64,000 nt of DNA from Flavobacterium ammonificans (GCF_020886115.1 NZ_AP025185.1:1860001-1924000), one strand, 5' to 3'; shown: positions 1 through 9,451, numbered from the stretch's first letter. Notes: a model not told the origin generated them from the letters alone. Numbers and translations are program-made.

Positions 1-421
1 CCAAATGATAGCTGCACAAGGAGGCTCCAGTTTATTCCATAAAGGTATAACTATACATCAATCAATTGGACAACAGTCGGTTTCTGGAAATTATTCCACT
101 CCTAAAGCTTTTCTTGGTCAGGGGTTCATACAAAGTTTGGTTATGAATTCAAAAAAGAGTTTTGAAACTAACAATGTACTAACTAAAGTGTATCCCAATC
201 CATTTGTAGATCAAATTCAATTTGAATTTTCTCAACCTGTTTCTGGTTTCATCTCAGTTTCCATTTTTGATATGTTAGGACGGTTAGTCTACTCTGTTAA
301 AAAAGAAACTAGTAATAATCAGTTACTACTTGAAAACCTTGGCTTTGCTCAAAACCAATACATCATAACATTAGTTTCTCAAAATTATAAATACAGTACA
401 CAAATAATCAAAACCAAATGA
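1..421 (+). CDS. T9SS type A sorting domain protein (C-terminal part)
   Basis: Only the C-terminal part of a secreted protein is in the window. The reading frame is open to the left edge, so the ATG at position 5 is probably internal. The final ~80 residues form a type A C-terminal sorting domain: a YPNPF motif, a beta-rich stretch with DMLGRLV, and a basic tail ending QIIKTK. Such domains direct export through the type IX secretion system and are removed or anchored at the surface. The preceding part (SIGQQSV, LGQGFIQS) matches a small Flavobacterium family that usually consists of a signal peptide, this short body and the sorting domain. It overlaps the next gene by ATGA, so the two are probably co-translated. 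The cargo function is unknown. Confidence 0.8.
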   Translation, partial: QMIAAQGGSSLFHKGITIHQSIGQQSVSGNYSTPKAFLGQGFIQSLVMNSKKSFETNNVLTKVYPNPFVDQIQFEFSQPVSGFISVSIFDMLGRLVYSVKKETSNNQLLLENLGFAQNQYIITLVSQNYKYSTQIIKTK

Positions 422-1035
422 AATTAAAATTACTATTAATTATCAGTTTGTTTGTAGCAAACACAATTAGTTCACAAGAATTATCATTTAATATTGGGAC
501 TAACTTTTCTCAGTTTAATTTAAAAAATCCTGAAAGTTTTACCAATACACCTATCCAAACAGGAACTGGTTCCTTTACCGAAATTGGATACTTGCTACCT
601 TCCAAAAAAGAAAAATTGAATTATATTTTCGGTTTAGGAATAAATGAGTTCAATGCATTAGCGGGGACTTCTGCTAATTCGTACCGTTGGAACACCAAGT
701 ATTTAGGGCTCCGAACAGGATTTGAATATAATTTTTTAGACATAAACAAACTGAAAATTGTACCCTTGTTTGGGATTAATTTCTCTACAATTATATATGG
801 TAAACAAGAAACCAATGGTGTTGTATATGACATTAAGTCCAATAAAGAGTTTACAGGAATCAAATTGATTCCCTACTTAGGATTGAAAGTTAAATATAAA
901 ATTAATGAATTGGGGTTTGCTTCATTAAGCTACAATCATTCGACCACTTTTAAGCCCAGTTTATCTCATAAAGAACATTTGACTATCGTAACCAACCAAA
1001 TCGTTTTTGGTTTACAATTTAACTTAACAAAATAA
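418..1035 (+). CDS. Outer-membrane beta-barrel protein, small
   Basis: A 205-residue protein with a signal peptide of about 19 residues (MKLKLLLIISLFVANTISS, then QE). The rest alternates aromatic and polar residues in strands, for example FGLGINEF, GLRTGFEYNF, IPYLGLKVKY and FASLSYNH, and ends NQIVFGLQFNL. This is typical of an eight-to-ten-stranded porin-like barrel (OMP_b-brl family) with a terminal strand for BAM recognition. It starts within the stop codon of the upstream T9SS cargo gene and ends six bases before the large adhesin-like gene, so the three appear to form one transcript. It could be an anchor or partner of its neighbours; that role is inference only. Confidence 0.7.
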   Translation: MKLKLLLIISLFVANTISSQELSFNIGTNFSQFNLKNPESFTNTPIQTGTGSFTEIGYLLPSKKEKLNYIFGLGINEFNALAGTSANSYRWNTKYLGLRTGFEYNFLDINKLKIVPLFGINFSTIIYGKQETNGVVYDIKSNKEFTGIKLIPYLGLKVKYKINELGFASLSYNHSTTFKPSLSHKEHLTIVTNQIVFGLQFNLTK

Positions 1036-1041
1036 TCTGCT

Positions 1042-4000
1042 ATGAAAAAAACACTACTCTTTTTAGCTTTTATACTTTCGACTTTTAGCTTTGCTCAAAC
1101 TAATGGAATTACCTATCAAGCTGTTATCTATAGCGCTAATGGAGAATCAGTTCCAGGGATTAATAATGCGAATGCTCCTCTTGCCAACAGAAAAATTTGT
1201 TTACAATTTAGTATTGTTGATGATTTTTTACAAACTGAATACCAAGAGAAAGTCATAGTAACCACTGACGATTATGGTATGGTGAATTTAATTATAGGCA
1301 CCGGAAATCAAACTGGTGGTTATGCTAATTCTTTTGAATCCATCGTTTGGAATTCAGCAAAGAAATATCTAAAAGTAAGTTTAGATCAATCAGGATACTG
1401 TAATTCATTTGATGAAATTAGTAATCAGGTATTAAGTTATGTTCCTTTTGCTTTGGCTGCCAATAGCGCATCTTCTGTTTCCGGAATTGTAGGGATCGCC
1501 AATGGTGGTACTAATTCTTCAACAGTTTTGGGTGCAAAAACCAACTTGCAATTGCAAAATGTAGATAATACTACAGACTTAAATAAACCCATTTCTACAT
1601 TGACTCAATTGGCTTTAGATTCAAAAGTAGATAAAGTCGTAGGTAAAAATTTATCAACAGAAGATTTTACTACAGCTGAGAAAACTAAGTTGGCTTCTCT
1701 TGGAGGAACACTAGATTTGAGTTCCTATGCTACTATAACAGATTTGACCACTAAAGTAGATAAAGTGGCAGGAAAAGAATTATCTTCAAATGATTATACT
1801 ACTTTAGAAAAAAATAAATTAGCGGCAATTTCTGGAGTGAATACAGGCGATCAGGATTTAAGTGCATTAGCAACAGCTGCTTCAGTGGCTTTGAAAGCTG
1901 ATATTTTTTCACCCTCTCTATTAGGGGTTCCAACCGCACCAACAGCATCTTCAAATACAAATACAACGCAAATTGCTACCACAGCATTTGTAAATACTAC
2001 TGTTGCAAATAAGTTTGTTGATTTAACTACGAATCAGACTATTGCTGGAACAAAAACGTTTAATTCTGATATAATTGCAAACGGCTTAATTATTGGTAAA
2101 GGAAAAGGTCAAAATAATTACAATACTGTCTTTGGTGCAGGTGCTTTAAATTCGAGTAATGCCAACGGAACAAGAAATACTGCTATTGGGTATCTAGCAC
2201 TAACTCAATATGCAGGAACTACATTCGATAATAATACTGGTGTGGGTTATTTCAATATGATAGGTTTAACAACGGGTTATGGAAATACCTCTATTGGTGC
2301 AGAAACCATGTTTAATGTAGGTACCGCCTCAAATAATACAGGTATAGGAAATCAATCTTTGATTAATGCAGCTGGAGATAATAACGTTGGGGTTGGTGCT
2401 CGATCTGGAGATGGACTGACTACTGGAACTAATAACACTTTTATTGGAACACAAGCCAGAACTACTAGTGCAGGTGCAACTATTTCTAATGCAACTGCTT
2501 TGGGATATGGCGCAGTTGTTACCGAAAACAATACAATTCAATTAGGTAATCTAGGTGTTACTAATGTTAAAACAAGTGGAAAATTAACGACAGGTGCAAT
2601 TACTTTACCAAATACAGATGGAACTACAGGTCAGATTTTAACCACAAACGGTGCAGGTGTGGTAGCTTGGAGTTCGCCCACGAATATTTCAATTTCAACA
2701 ATTAATGAAACTCCAAATTCAAACGGGGCAACTATTGCAAATGGAGTTATTAAATTATCACCTGCTGATGCAACTAATGGTGGTATTGTAACAACAGGTA
2801 ATCAAACTTATTCAGGTAATAAAATTGTAATAGGAAATTTTGAAACTCAAACTTCAATGGATACTCCGGTTAAAGATATCAATGCTAACAATCCTACTTC
2901 ACCAGTTGGAGCACCTGATCAAGAAGCTAGACAATCATTTACAGCTGGAATTTCTGGATATCTATCAAATATCAAAGTTAAATTATTTTCAAGTGGGACA
3001 TACACAGTATCTATTTATAAAGGAGGCAATGTTATGTCTGAAAATAATCCAGGAGGGATACAATTATTTCAATCAACATTTACATCAATCAATAATGTAA
3101 TGTCTAGTATTCCAATTACAAATACTCCTATAACAGCTGGTGATATTTATTGGATTAAAATTTCTGGAACATCCCTTAATGTTGGTCTAAATTGGGGTCA
3201 GAATAATGTTGGAACGACAGTTTCTTTTCCAAATTATCGTGGTGGTATATCTCAATCTTGGATATTTGAAACGTATGTTTCTCAATTAATTGGCGGTAAT
3301 ATTACAGTAGCTGGTTCAATTACTTCTTCAGGATTCAAAACTCCTACCGGCACTTCTTCTCAATATTTAATGGCTGATGGATCTGTATCAAGTTCAACTT
3401 TATCAAATTACTTACCTTTAAGTGGTGGAAATATGACAGGCCAATTATCAATTGGAACTAATTCTCCAGAGTCTTCTGCGGTATTAAATGTAGTTTCTAC
3501 AACGCAAGGTTTTTTGCCTCCTAGAATGAATAAAGATCAAAGGAATGGAATAAATAATCCATTAGCTGGCCTCATTGTTTGGTGTAAAAACTGTGGAGAA
3601 AATGGAGAATTGCAAGTATATAACGGTACTAATTGGACTAATTTTATTGGAGGTGCAACATCAGAACCTTTGGTTGTTGGATCTAGTTACAAAGGGGGTA
3701 AAATCGCATATATCTTTCAATCAGGAGACCCTGGATATGTAGCAGGTGAATTTCATGGAATTATAGCTTCAAATTCAGATTTAAGTAATGGAATAAGATG
3801 GGGCCAAGGTAATGATGGTTTGTCAACAACATATGATTGTGTAAATAGACATAGTGCTTCTGGATTTGCATTGCCATGTGCAATAGGTGCAGGAAGATCA
3901 AATACTAGTCTAATTATTGCTTCGAATACTGAAAGTTCACCGACTGATTACGCAGCATTAATATGCTCTAACTATAGTGTAGTGTCAAATGGAGTAACTT

Positions 4001-4236
4001 ATAATGATTGGTTTTTACCAAGTAAAGATGAAATGTTAAAGTTGTATCAAAATAAAAATTTGATCGGCGGACTTTTTTATGATTCAACTAACGCTTCTAG
4101 TAAAAGTAATTGGTATTGGACATCATCAGGCGATGTCTTTCAAGATAGAGCTACAGATGTAAATTCTAGCAATGCAAATAATTCTAGAAGTTTTAGAGGG
4201 AGTTTACTAAGCGTAAGAGCAGTTATGTATTTTTAA
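1042..4236 (+). CDS. Large secreted tail-fibre/YadA-like protein with C-terminal DUF1566-type domain
   Basis: A 1064-residue secreted protein with a clear signal peptide (MKKTLLFLAFILSTFSFAQ). Residues ~190-330 hold two copies of a phage tail-fibre-like unit (KVDKV..K.LS..D.TT.EK.KLA) and the motif NTTQIATTAFV. Residues ~365-515 carry GNTAIGY/NNTGIGN-type repeats like the left-handed helix of trimeric YadA heads. Residues ~620-760 form a separate beta-rich module (FTAGISGYLSNIKVKLF). YLPLSGGNMTGQL at ~788 is again tail-fibre-like. The last ~180 residues resemble the DUF1566/Lcl C-terminal domain (GGKIAYIF, NDWFLPSKDEM, YWTSS, VRAV). It is probably a trimeric surface fibre. There is no T9SS sorting domain at its end, so the export route is unclear. 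Confidence 0.7.
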   Translation: MKKTLLFLAFILSTFSFAQTNGITYQAVIYSANGESVPGINNANAPLANRKICLQFSIVDDFLQTEYQEKVIVTTDDYGMVNLIIGTGNQTGGYANSFESIVWNSAKKYLKVSLDQSGYCNSFDEISNQVLSYVPFALAANSASSVSGIVGIANGGTNSSTVLGAKTNLQLQNVDNTTDLNKPISTLTQLALDSKVDKVVGKNLSTEDFTTAEKTKLASLGGTLDLSSYATITDLTTKVDKVAGKELSSNDYTTLEKNKLAAISGVNTGDQDLSALATAASVALKADIFSPSLLGVPTAPTASSNTNTTQIATTAFVNTTVANKFVDLTTNQTIAGTKTFNSDIIANGLIIGKGKGQNNYNTVFGAGALNSSNANGTRNTAIGYLALTQYAGTTFDNNTGVGYFNMIGLTTGYGNTSIGAETMFNVGTASNNTGIGNQSLINAAGDNNVGVGARSGDGLTTGTNNTFIGTQARTTSAGATISNATALGYGAVVTENNTIQLGNLGVTNVKTSGKLTTGAITLPNTDGTTGQILTTNGAGVVAWSSPTNISISTINETPNSNGATIANGVIKLSPADATNGGIVTTGNQTYSGNKIVIGNFETQTSMDTPVKDINANNPTSPVGAPDQEARQSFTAGISGYLSNIKVKLFSSGTYTVSIYKGGNVMSENNPGGIQLFQSTFTSINNVMSSIPITNTPITAGDIYWIKISGTSLNVGLNWGQNNVGTTVSFPNYRGGISQSWIFETYVSQLIGGNITVAGSITSSGFKTPTGTSSQYLMADGSVSSSTLSNYLPLSGGNMTGQLSIGTNSPESSAVLNVVSTTQGFLPPRMNKDQRNGINNPLAGLIVWCKNCGENGELQVYNGTNWTNFIGGATSEPLVVGSSYKGGKIAYIFQSGDPGYVAGEFHGIIASNSDLSNGIRWGQGNDGLSTTYDCVNRHSASGFALPCAIGAGRSNTSLIIASNTESSPTDYAALICSNYSVVSNGVTYNDWFLPSKDEMLKLYQNKNLIGGLFYDSTNASSKSNWYWTSSGDVFQDRATDVNSSNANNSRSFRGSLLSVRAVMYF

Positions 4237-4314
4237 TACTACTATTTATCAATTGTTTAACGCATTGTTTCATATTTTAAACATACATTTACAATCATTT
4301 AAAAATTATATTTT

Positions 4315-4899
4315 ATGAAACTAGCTGCATTAACCTGTTGTATTGCATTGTTGTTTAGTTGCCAAAACAAGGCACAAACTGCTATGTCAACCACTACTAA
4401 TTCCTCTGTACCAATGACTAAACAATCTATTCACCAATTTAAAGTGACTGATTTATCAGGAAACACTTTTGATTTTGCAACCCTTAAAGGTAAAAAAATA
4501 CTAGTGGTAAACACCGCTTCTAAATGTGGTTTGACGCCTCAGTATAAAGATTTAGAGACTTTGTATACTACTTACAAAGACAAAGGTTTGGTTATCGTAG
4601 GTTTTCCTGCCAATAACTTTTTTTCTCAAGAACCGGGAACCAATGAAGAAATAGCACAGTTTTGCCAATTGAATTATGGCGTTACTTTTCCGATGATGGC
4701 TAAAGTATCTGTAAAGGGGAAAGACATGTGTGAGGTGTATCAGTTTTTAACGCAACAAGCTAAAAATGGAGTAGAAGATTCTGATGTAGAATGGAATTTC
4801 CAAAAATATTTATTGAATGAAAACGGGGAGTTAGAAAAAGTGATTTCGCCAAGAACTAAACCGCTAGACGAAGAAATTGTCAATTGGGTAAAAGGATAA
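4315..4899 (+). CDS. Glutathione peroxidase-family lipoprotein
   Basis: A thiol peroxidase of the glutathione peroxidase family, 194 residues. The N-terminus is a lipoprotein signal (ALLFSC, lipidated Cys16), so the mature enzyme should sit in an envelope membrane rather than the cytosol. The catalytic Cys71 lies in NTASKCG. The rest of the family tetrad is visible around FPANNFFSQEPG and VEWNFQKYL. In bacteria such enzymes generally use thioredoxin-like donors to reduce hydrogen peroxide or lipid peroxides. It is a single gene: it lies ~80 bp after the adhesin-like gene and ends before a strong bidirectional hairpin shared with the convergent dihydrouridine synthase gene. Confidence 0.9.
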   Translation: MKLAALTCCIALLFSCQNKAQTAMSTTTNSSVPMTKQSIHQFKVTDLSGNTFDFATLKGKKILVVNTASKCGLTPQYKDLETLYTTYKDKGLVIVGFPANNFFSQEPGTNEEIAQFCQLNYGVTFPMMAKVSVKGKDMCEVYQFLTQQAKNGVEDSDVEWNFQKYLLNENGELEKVISPRTKPLDEEIVNWVKG

Positions 4900-4920
4900 G
4901 TTATTCAATTGTAACATTGT

Positions 4921-4960
4921 AAAAAAAGAGATTTTCATTAACTGAAAATCTCTTTTTTTT
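4921..4960. terminator. Bidirectional intrinsic terminator
   Basis: A perfect 17-bp inverted repeat (4921-4937 against 4943-4959) with a five-base loop, A-rich on the left arm and T-rich on the right. It works in both directions between the convergent glutathione peroxidase and dihydrouridine synthase genes. Confidence 0.85.
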
Positions 4961-5903
4961 ATTCGGCAGCTATAATTTCTTTCACAGCCAATTCGTAATT
5001 TCGAATGTTTTTAGTCTTGTTGATTTTCTTCAACACCTTATGTGGATTGGAGAAGATTACCGAAAAGTAGTCCCATAAATGGTGCATCTTCAATAAAATA
5101 TGCGATGGTCCCGAAAGCGATTCGCTATACCCTTGGTATAAAGTTTCATGGAAGTCACTGAATAAAGCCATTTTATTTGTTGGATAATCAGTAGTATTTT
5201 GCTTAATCATGCTCGGTAAAAAAGGATCACCTATCAAACCTCTACCAATCATCCAATGATCTATACTTGGAAAACGCTCTTGCATTTCTTTAAACTTAGT
5301 TACAGAAGTAATATCTCCGTTATAATACAACTTGTGCTTGGTAGAATTAATGCATTCCTGAAATGCATCCAAATGCACTCCTCCTTTGTACAATTGCTTA
5401 CCAAGACGAGCATGGATAGCGATATTTTTTAAGGGATATTTATCCAAAATGGGGAATACATCTAAAATTTCTTGAGCAGTTTCGTAACCCAAACGCATTT
5501 TCATAGAAATCAGAATATCCGATTCAGCGTGAGCTCTTTCTAAAATCGTATTAATTTTTTCGGTGTTGCTAATTAAACCGGATCCCATTCCTGATTTGGT
5601 TACCATTGGATAAGGACAACCCAAATTCCAATTTAGTTCTTTATACCCTAATTTCCTTACGTATTTAGCGACAAATAAAAATTCATCGGCATCATTGGTG
5701 ATTACTTGTGGAATCACTTCTAAGCCTAAATTATTTTCGGGTAATAAATCCCGTTCATAAGACGATTTGATTACCATCTTACCATTCAATCGAATATAGG
5801 GAGAGTAATAGGTGTCAATGCCTCCAAAATAGGTGTTAATAGCATTTCTAAAGCGAAAATCAGTAAATCCTTGTAGCGGAGAAGAGAGTAGGGTAAAATC
5901 CAT
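4959..5903 (-). CDS. dus: tRNA-dihydrouridine synthase
   Basis: A 314-residue flavoenzyme of the Dus family, which reduces uridine to dihydrouridine in the D loop of tRNA using FMN and NADPH. The FMN barrel start (LLSSPLQGFTDFRFRN), the catalytic-cysteine segment (NWNLGCPYPM...KSGMGSGL), the tRNA/FMN segments (SMKMRLGY, IHARLGKQ, YNGDI) and GRGLIGDPFL are all visible in order. Length and motifs are closest to DusC-like enzymes; which uridine it modifies cannot be told here. It is preceded by TATCTTTG on the minus strand (5920-5927). The acetyltransferase gene lies 33 bp upstream on the same strand. Confidence 0.9.
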   Translation of the reverse strand: MDFTLLSSPLQGFTDFRFRNAINTYFGGIDTYYSPYIRLNGKMVIKSSYERDLLPENNLGLEVIPQVITNDADEFLFVAKYVRKLGYKELNWNLGCPYPMVTKSGMGSGLISNTEKINTILERAHAESDILISMKMRLGYETAQEILDVFPILDKYPLKNIAIHARLGKQLYKGGVHLDAFQECINSTKHKLYYNGDITSVTKFKEMQERFPSIDHWMIGRGLIGDPFLPSMIKQNTTDYPTNKMALFSDFHETLYQGYSESLSGPSHILLKMHHLWDYFSVIFSNPHKVLKKINKTKNIRNYELAVKEIIAAE

Positions 5904-5919
5904 AATTGTGGTTAGGCTA

Positions 5920-5927
5920 CAAAGATA
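5920..5927 (-). promoter_or_regulatory. Putative -7 element of dus
   Basis: Reads TATCTTTG on the minus strand, an exact match to the Bacteroidota -7 consensus TAnnTTTG, 16 bp before the dus start. No clear TTTG -33 box is present at the expected distance. Confidence 0.4.
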
Positions 5928-5936
5928 CGATTGTTT

Positions 5937-6434
5937 TTATTCTAAAATCAGTTGGACAAAAACGGAATCCAACCAGCGATTGAATTTAAATCCAGATTCT
6001 TTAATAATTCCTACCGTTTTAAATCCAAATTGATGATGAAAATCAATGCTATTTTGGTTCTCGGCATCAATTACGCCAATCATAGTATGTAGTCCTTGTT
6101 TCTTGGCTAATTGAATTAATTCGGTTAACAATTGTTTGCCAATGCCCAATCCTTTATGGTTATGGCTTACATAAACCGAATGCTCTACTGTAAATTTATA
6201 GGCTTCTCTAAAGCGAAATTCAGCATACATTCCGAAACCAACAACTTCACCATTATTTTCAGCAACAATAACCGGAAAACCGCTCTGTAATTTGGCTTCT
6301 AAAATAGCTTCTTGTTGTTCTAAAGTACGAATAGTATAATCGTATAAAGCTGTAGCATTCAAAATATTATAATTAATAATATCAAGTATAGCTAAAGCAT
6401 CTGATTTTTGGTATTTCCTAAGGGTAATTCCCAT
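5937..6434 (-). CDS. GNAT N-acetyltransferase (phosphinothricin acetyltransferase-like)
   Basis: A 165-residue GNAT-fold acetyltransferase. The order of motifs fits the Pat/MnaT subgroup: an N-terminal TLRKYQKSDALAIL, a central FGMYAEFRFR.AY, the VYVSHNHKGLGIGKQLL acetyl-CoA loop, and the end FHHQFGFKTVG. Members acetylate the amino group of phosphinothricin, methionine sulfone and similar small amines; the actual substrate here is unknown. Its start codon touches the stop of the upstream thioredoxin-like gene (shared base 6434), so translation is probably coupled. Confidence 0.85.
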   Translation of the reverse strand: MGITLRKYQKSDALAILDIINYNILNATALYDYTIRTLEQQEAILEAKLQSGFPVIVAENNGEVVGFGMYAEFRFREAYKFTVEHSVYVSHNHKGLGIGKQLLTELIQLAKKQGLHTMIGVIDAENQNSIDFHHQFGFKTVGIIKESGFKFNRWLDSVFVQLILE

Positions 6435-7660
6435 TATTTTTTAGGTTTAGCAACAGGTTTAGCGATAGCTTTTTTTCGTATCATAAGATCAGCTAGTAAT
6501 TTATCGGCTTCTTTACCGTCCCATCCCATTGAATCACTATATGCTTTTGCTTTTTTGGTCATTGTAATGGCAACGGGTATGTTGTTTAACTTACGTTGCA
6601 CTCGAGCTTCAAGCAATAGTCCATCATAAGACTCTTCCAATTCATTAGAATGTTTAATCCAACTTAACGATTGATTCAAACTCGGTGCATCAGATGAATT
6701 ACGCATCACATTCAATACAATTGATTTGATTTCTTTTGGACTGTTCCAAACGAATTTGTTAATATTGGCGGATGCCACTTTTTTATATTGTGTCCAATCT
6801 TTATTAGTTTCATAATGATCTAAATCATATTGAAATAATAACGAATCAATTACTGGTGCTGTAATCATTTTTGCAATTGCACGTTGCTTTGTATAATTAG
6901 CAGTATCGTTCGTTTTTACAATTGGTTTTAGCAGTTCAACAACGCTATTGACAAATTTATCATTCACTCTTTTTTGAGAAGTAATAGCCGCAAAGGCTTG
7001 TTGATTGGTAATAACAAATTTATATTCTCTCGATTCGATATCAGTAACACCATTGGTAAAGATTTTCCAATTGACTTCATTCACCATTTTATCGTCAGCA
7101 ACTTTTTCAAAGTAATCATGAGCAATTGGATTCAATTCTTTACGTTCGTTTCCTTTCTTCAAAGCTATTAAATAACGCATCAAAGCGATTCCATTGGTTT
7201 TGTCATTTTCATATTCTGCTTTTAGAAAAGGCAATTGCTGTTTAGGGTTTAAGGCTAGTTTTGCTTCCGAAAGAAATTTTTCTTTCTTTAGTTCTCCCGT
7301 TAAACGAGCTAATTCAATTCCATTTTCGTCTAAAACAATAAAAGTAGGAAAGGTTTTAACTTTGTATTTTGTTTTAAAATCTTCCGAACCTGGTTTTTCA
7401 AAATCCAATCCAGCAAAAATATAATTTGCATTCATATAGTTAATTACCTCAGGATCCTTCAATACGTTTTTCTTGATGTTGTTACAATACACGCACCAAT
7501 TGGCGTAAATCATGTAAAAAACAGGTTTTTTTTCAACTTTGGAACGCTGAATTACTGACTCTAATCCAGTTTCATCAAAACGAATGGAGTCTTGAGCTTG
7601 TGATATGAATACACTAAAAAAAAGAATACAAACAAATAAATACTTTGAGTGGGGCTTCAT
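6434..7660 (-). CDS. Secreted thioredoxin-like protein
   Basis: The start is placed at the ATG at 7660, giving 408 residues with a signal peptide (MKPHSKYLFVCILFFSVFISQAQ); a longer frame to 7711 would bury that signal. The mature N-terminus is a thioredoxin fold with the active site WCVYC in YANWCVYCNNI, followed by the cis-Pro region TFPTFIVLD. The rest (~residues 150-400) is helical and of unknown function. The protein probably acts in the periplasm as a thiol reductase or disulfide-handling factor. The lysine-rich tail KPVAKPKK is notable. It overlaps the acetyltransferase gene downstream. TATATTTG at 7685-7692 on the minus strand is a possible -7 element. Confidence 0.8.
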   Translation of the reverse strand: MKPHSKYLFVCILFFSVFISQAQDSIRFDETGLESVIQRSKVEKKPVFYMIYANWCVYCNNIKKNVLKDPEVINYMNANYIFAGLDFEKPGSEDFKTKYKVKTFPTFIVLDENGIELARLTGELKKEKFLSEAKLALNPKQQLPFLKAEYENDKTNGIALMRYLIALKKGNERKELNPIAHDYFEKVADDKMVNEVNWKIFTNGVTDIESREYKFVITNQQAFAAITSQKRVNDKFVNSVVELLKPIVKTNDTANYTKQRAIAKMITAPVIDSLLFQYDLDHYETNKDWTQYKKVASANINKFVWNSPKEIKSIVLNVMRNSSDAPSLNQSLSWIKHSNELEESYDGLLLEARVQRKLNNIPVAITMTKKAKAYSDSMGWDGKEADKLLADLMIRKKAIAKPVAKPKK

Positions 7661-7757
7661 TTTGAATAAATTTTTATTAGATAACAAATATATTTTCTTT
7701 TTTAAAACCATCTAGAAAAATATACCAGAATTTACTAACAGATTAGAATTACAATCG

Positions 7758-7765
7758 TAAATTTG
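7758..7765 (+). promoter_or_regulatory. Putative -7 element of menD
   Basis: TAAATTTG matches TAnnTTTG exactly and lies 30 bp before the chosen menD start, which supports 7796 over the upstream TTG at 7763 that overlaps the element. Confidence 0.45.
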
Positions 7766-7795
7766 TTACTTATTCTAATTGAATTACCATTCGTT

Positions 7796-9451
7796 ATGAT
7801 CTACCCCAAAATACCTTTAGCACAAAGTATCCTTGAGATTTTTTTAGCCAAAGGAATTACTAACATAATTATTTCTCCAGGTTCAAGAAATGCGCCTTTG
7901 ACTATCGGTTTTGCTTCTAATTCCGCTTTTCAATGTTACAGTATTGCTGATGAGCGTTCTGCTGCTTTTTTTGCACTTGGAATTGCCCAACAAACGAAAC
8001 AAGCTGTAGCTTTGGTTTGTACCTCAGGATCTGCTTTATTGAATTATTATCCTGCATTTGCGGAAGCCTTTTACAGCCAAATTCCGTTAATCGTTCTCTC
8101 TGCCGATCGTCCACAAAGCAAAATTGATATTGGTGACGGACAAACGATTCGTCAGGAAAATGTGTTTGCCAATCATTCTTTGTACAATGCTAATTTAAAT
8201 GAAGCAGTAAGTAGAGAAAACGATCTAAAAATTAATGAAGCCTTGGATACGGCTTTCGCCCAAAAAGGTCCAGTTCATATCAACGCACCTTTTGAAGAAC
8301 CATTGTACGAAACCGTTTCGCAACTTGAGGTACAATCATATATTTCCACTTTAAAAGTTGATGCTGCAAAAACACTGGACTTAACTCCATTTGCTGATAT
8401 TTGGAACCAATCCAGTAAAAAAATGATTCTTGTAGGGGTGAATGATCCCCATGCTATTGATGCTGCTACAATTGATTTTTTAGCTAATGACGAGTCGGTA
8501 ACGGTTTGGACAGAAACTACTTCGAATCTGCATCATCCTAGTTTTATCACTAACATTGATACTATAATTACGCCTTTTACAACTGAAGATTATGAAAATT
8601 TCCAGCCAGAAATACTCATCACTTTTGGCGGAATGGTGGTATCCAAACGCATCAAAGCTTTTTTGCGAAAGTACAAACCGAAACACCATTGGCATATTGA
8701 TTGCCATAGAGCTTATGATACATTTGGGGCGTTATCACAGCATTTTGAAGTCGAACCGCAAGTATTTTTTAATCAGTTTATTCTATTAACAAAGGGTGTC
8801 GAAAGTGATTATTCCAAACGTTTGGCTGCAATTCAATCTATTAGAAAATCCAAACACGAAGCGTATTTGGCTTCCATTCCGTTTTCTGATTTTACAGTAT
8901 TTGAATCAATTATTCCAAGACTACCTAACAATAGTCAATTACAAATTGGAAATAGTTCTGCCATTCGCTACGCGCAATTGATTCCTATTGATCCTTCCAT
9001 AGAAGTGTATTGCAACAGAGGTACGAGCGGAATTGATGGTTGCACGTCAACAGCTATTGGTGCTGCTGTAGCCAATAATAAACCAACGATTCTCGTTACA
9101 GGAGATATTGGTTTTTTATACGATACTAACGCGCTGTGGAACGATTACATTCCTAATAATTTTAAAATTATTTTAATTAATAATGGAGGAGGAGGTATTT
9201 TCAGAATTCTTCCTGGACATCAAGAAACTCCTGTGTTCAATACTTTTTTTGAAACTTCCCATTGCCATACGGCAGAACATTTGGCAAGAATGTATGGATT
9301 TAATTATGCTATAGCAAGTGATGCTACTAATTTAGACAAAGCGTTAACCGAATTGTATGCCAATAATGAGCAACCTCAAATACTAGAGGTATTTACACCC
9401 ACACGGAAAAACGATTCTATTTTATTGAATTATTTTAAAAATTTGGTATAA
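7796..9451 (+). CDS. menD: 2-succinyl-5-enolpyruvyl-6-hydroxy-3-cyclohexene-1-carboxylate synthase
   Basis: MenD is a thiamine-diphosphate enzyme that joins 2-oxoglutarate to isochorismate in menaquinone synthesis. The start is set at the ATG at 7796 (551 residues, MIYPKIPLAQS), because the upstream TTG at 7763 adds residues not expected in the family. The hallmarks are SPGSRNAPL near residue 27, ADERSAAFFALG, the ThDP-binding GDIGFLYDTNALWN near 436, and NNGGGGIFRILPG near 461. It stands alone here; other men genes are not in the window. TAAATTTG at 7758-7765 is a good -7 element. A terminator follows directly. Confidence 0.93.
   Translation: MIYPKIPLAQSILEIFLAKGITNIIISPGSRNAPLTIGFASNSAFQCYSIADERSAAFFALGIAQQTKQAVALVCTSGSALLNYYPAFAEAFYSQIPLIVLSADRPQSKIDIGDGQTIRQENVFANHSLYNANLNEAVSRENDLKINEALDTAFAQKGPVHINAPFEEPLYETVSQLEVQSYISTLKVDAAKTLDLTPFADIWNQSSKKMILVGVNDPHAIDAATIDFLANDESVTVWTETTSNLHHPSFITNIDTIITPFTTEDYENFQPEILITFGGMVVSKRIKAFLRKYKPKHHWHIDCHRAYDTFGALSQHFEVEPQVFFNQFILLTKGVESDYSKRLAAIQSIRKSKHEAYLASIPFSDFTVFESIIPRLPNNSQLQIGNSSAIRYAQLIPIDPSIEVYCNRGTSGIDGCTSTAIGAAVANNKPTILVTGDIGFLYDTNALWNDYIPNNFKIILINNGGGGIFRILPGHQETPVFNTFFETSHCHTAEHLARMYGFNYAIASDATNLDKALTELYANNEQPQILEVFTPTRKNDSILLNYFKNLV

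Noticed and set aside
2329..2541. Serine-rich minus-strand ORF inside the adhesin-like gene.
   Set aside because: It is a shadow of the GNTAIG-type repeats on the other strand.
1042..4236. Possible prophage fragment, because of tail-fibre motifs.
   Set aside because: Single gene with a signal peptide, no other phage genes and normal neighbours.
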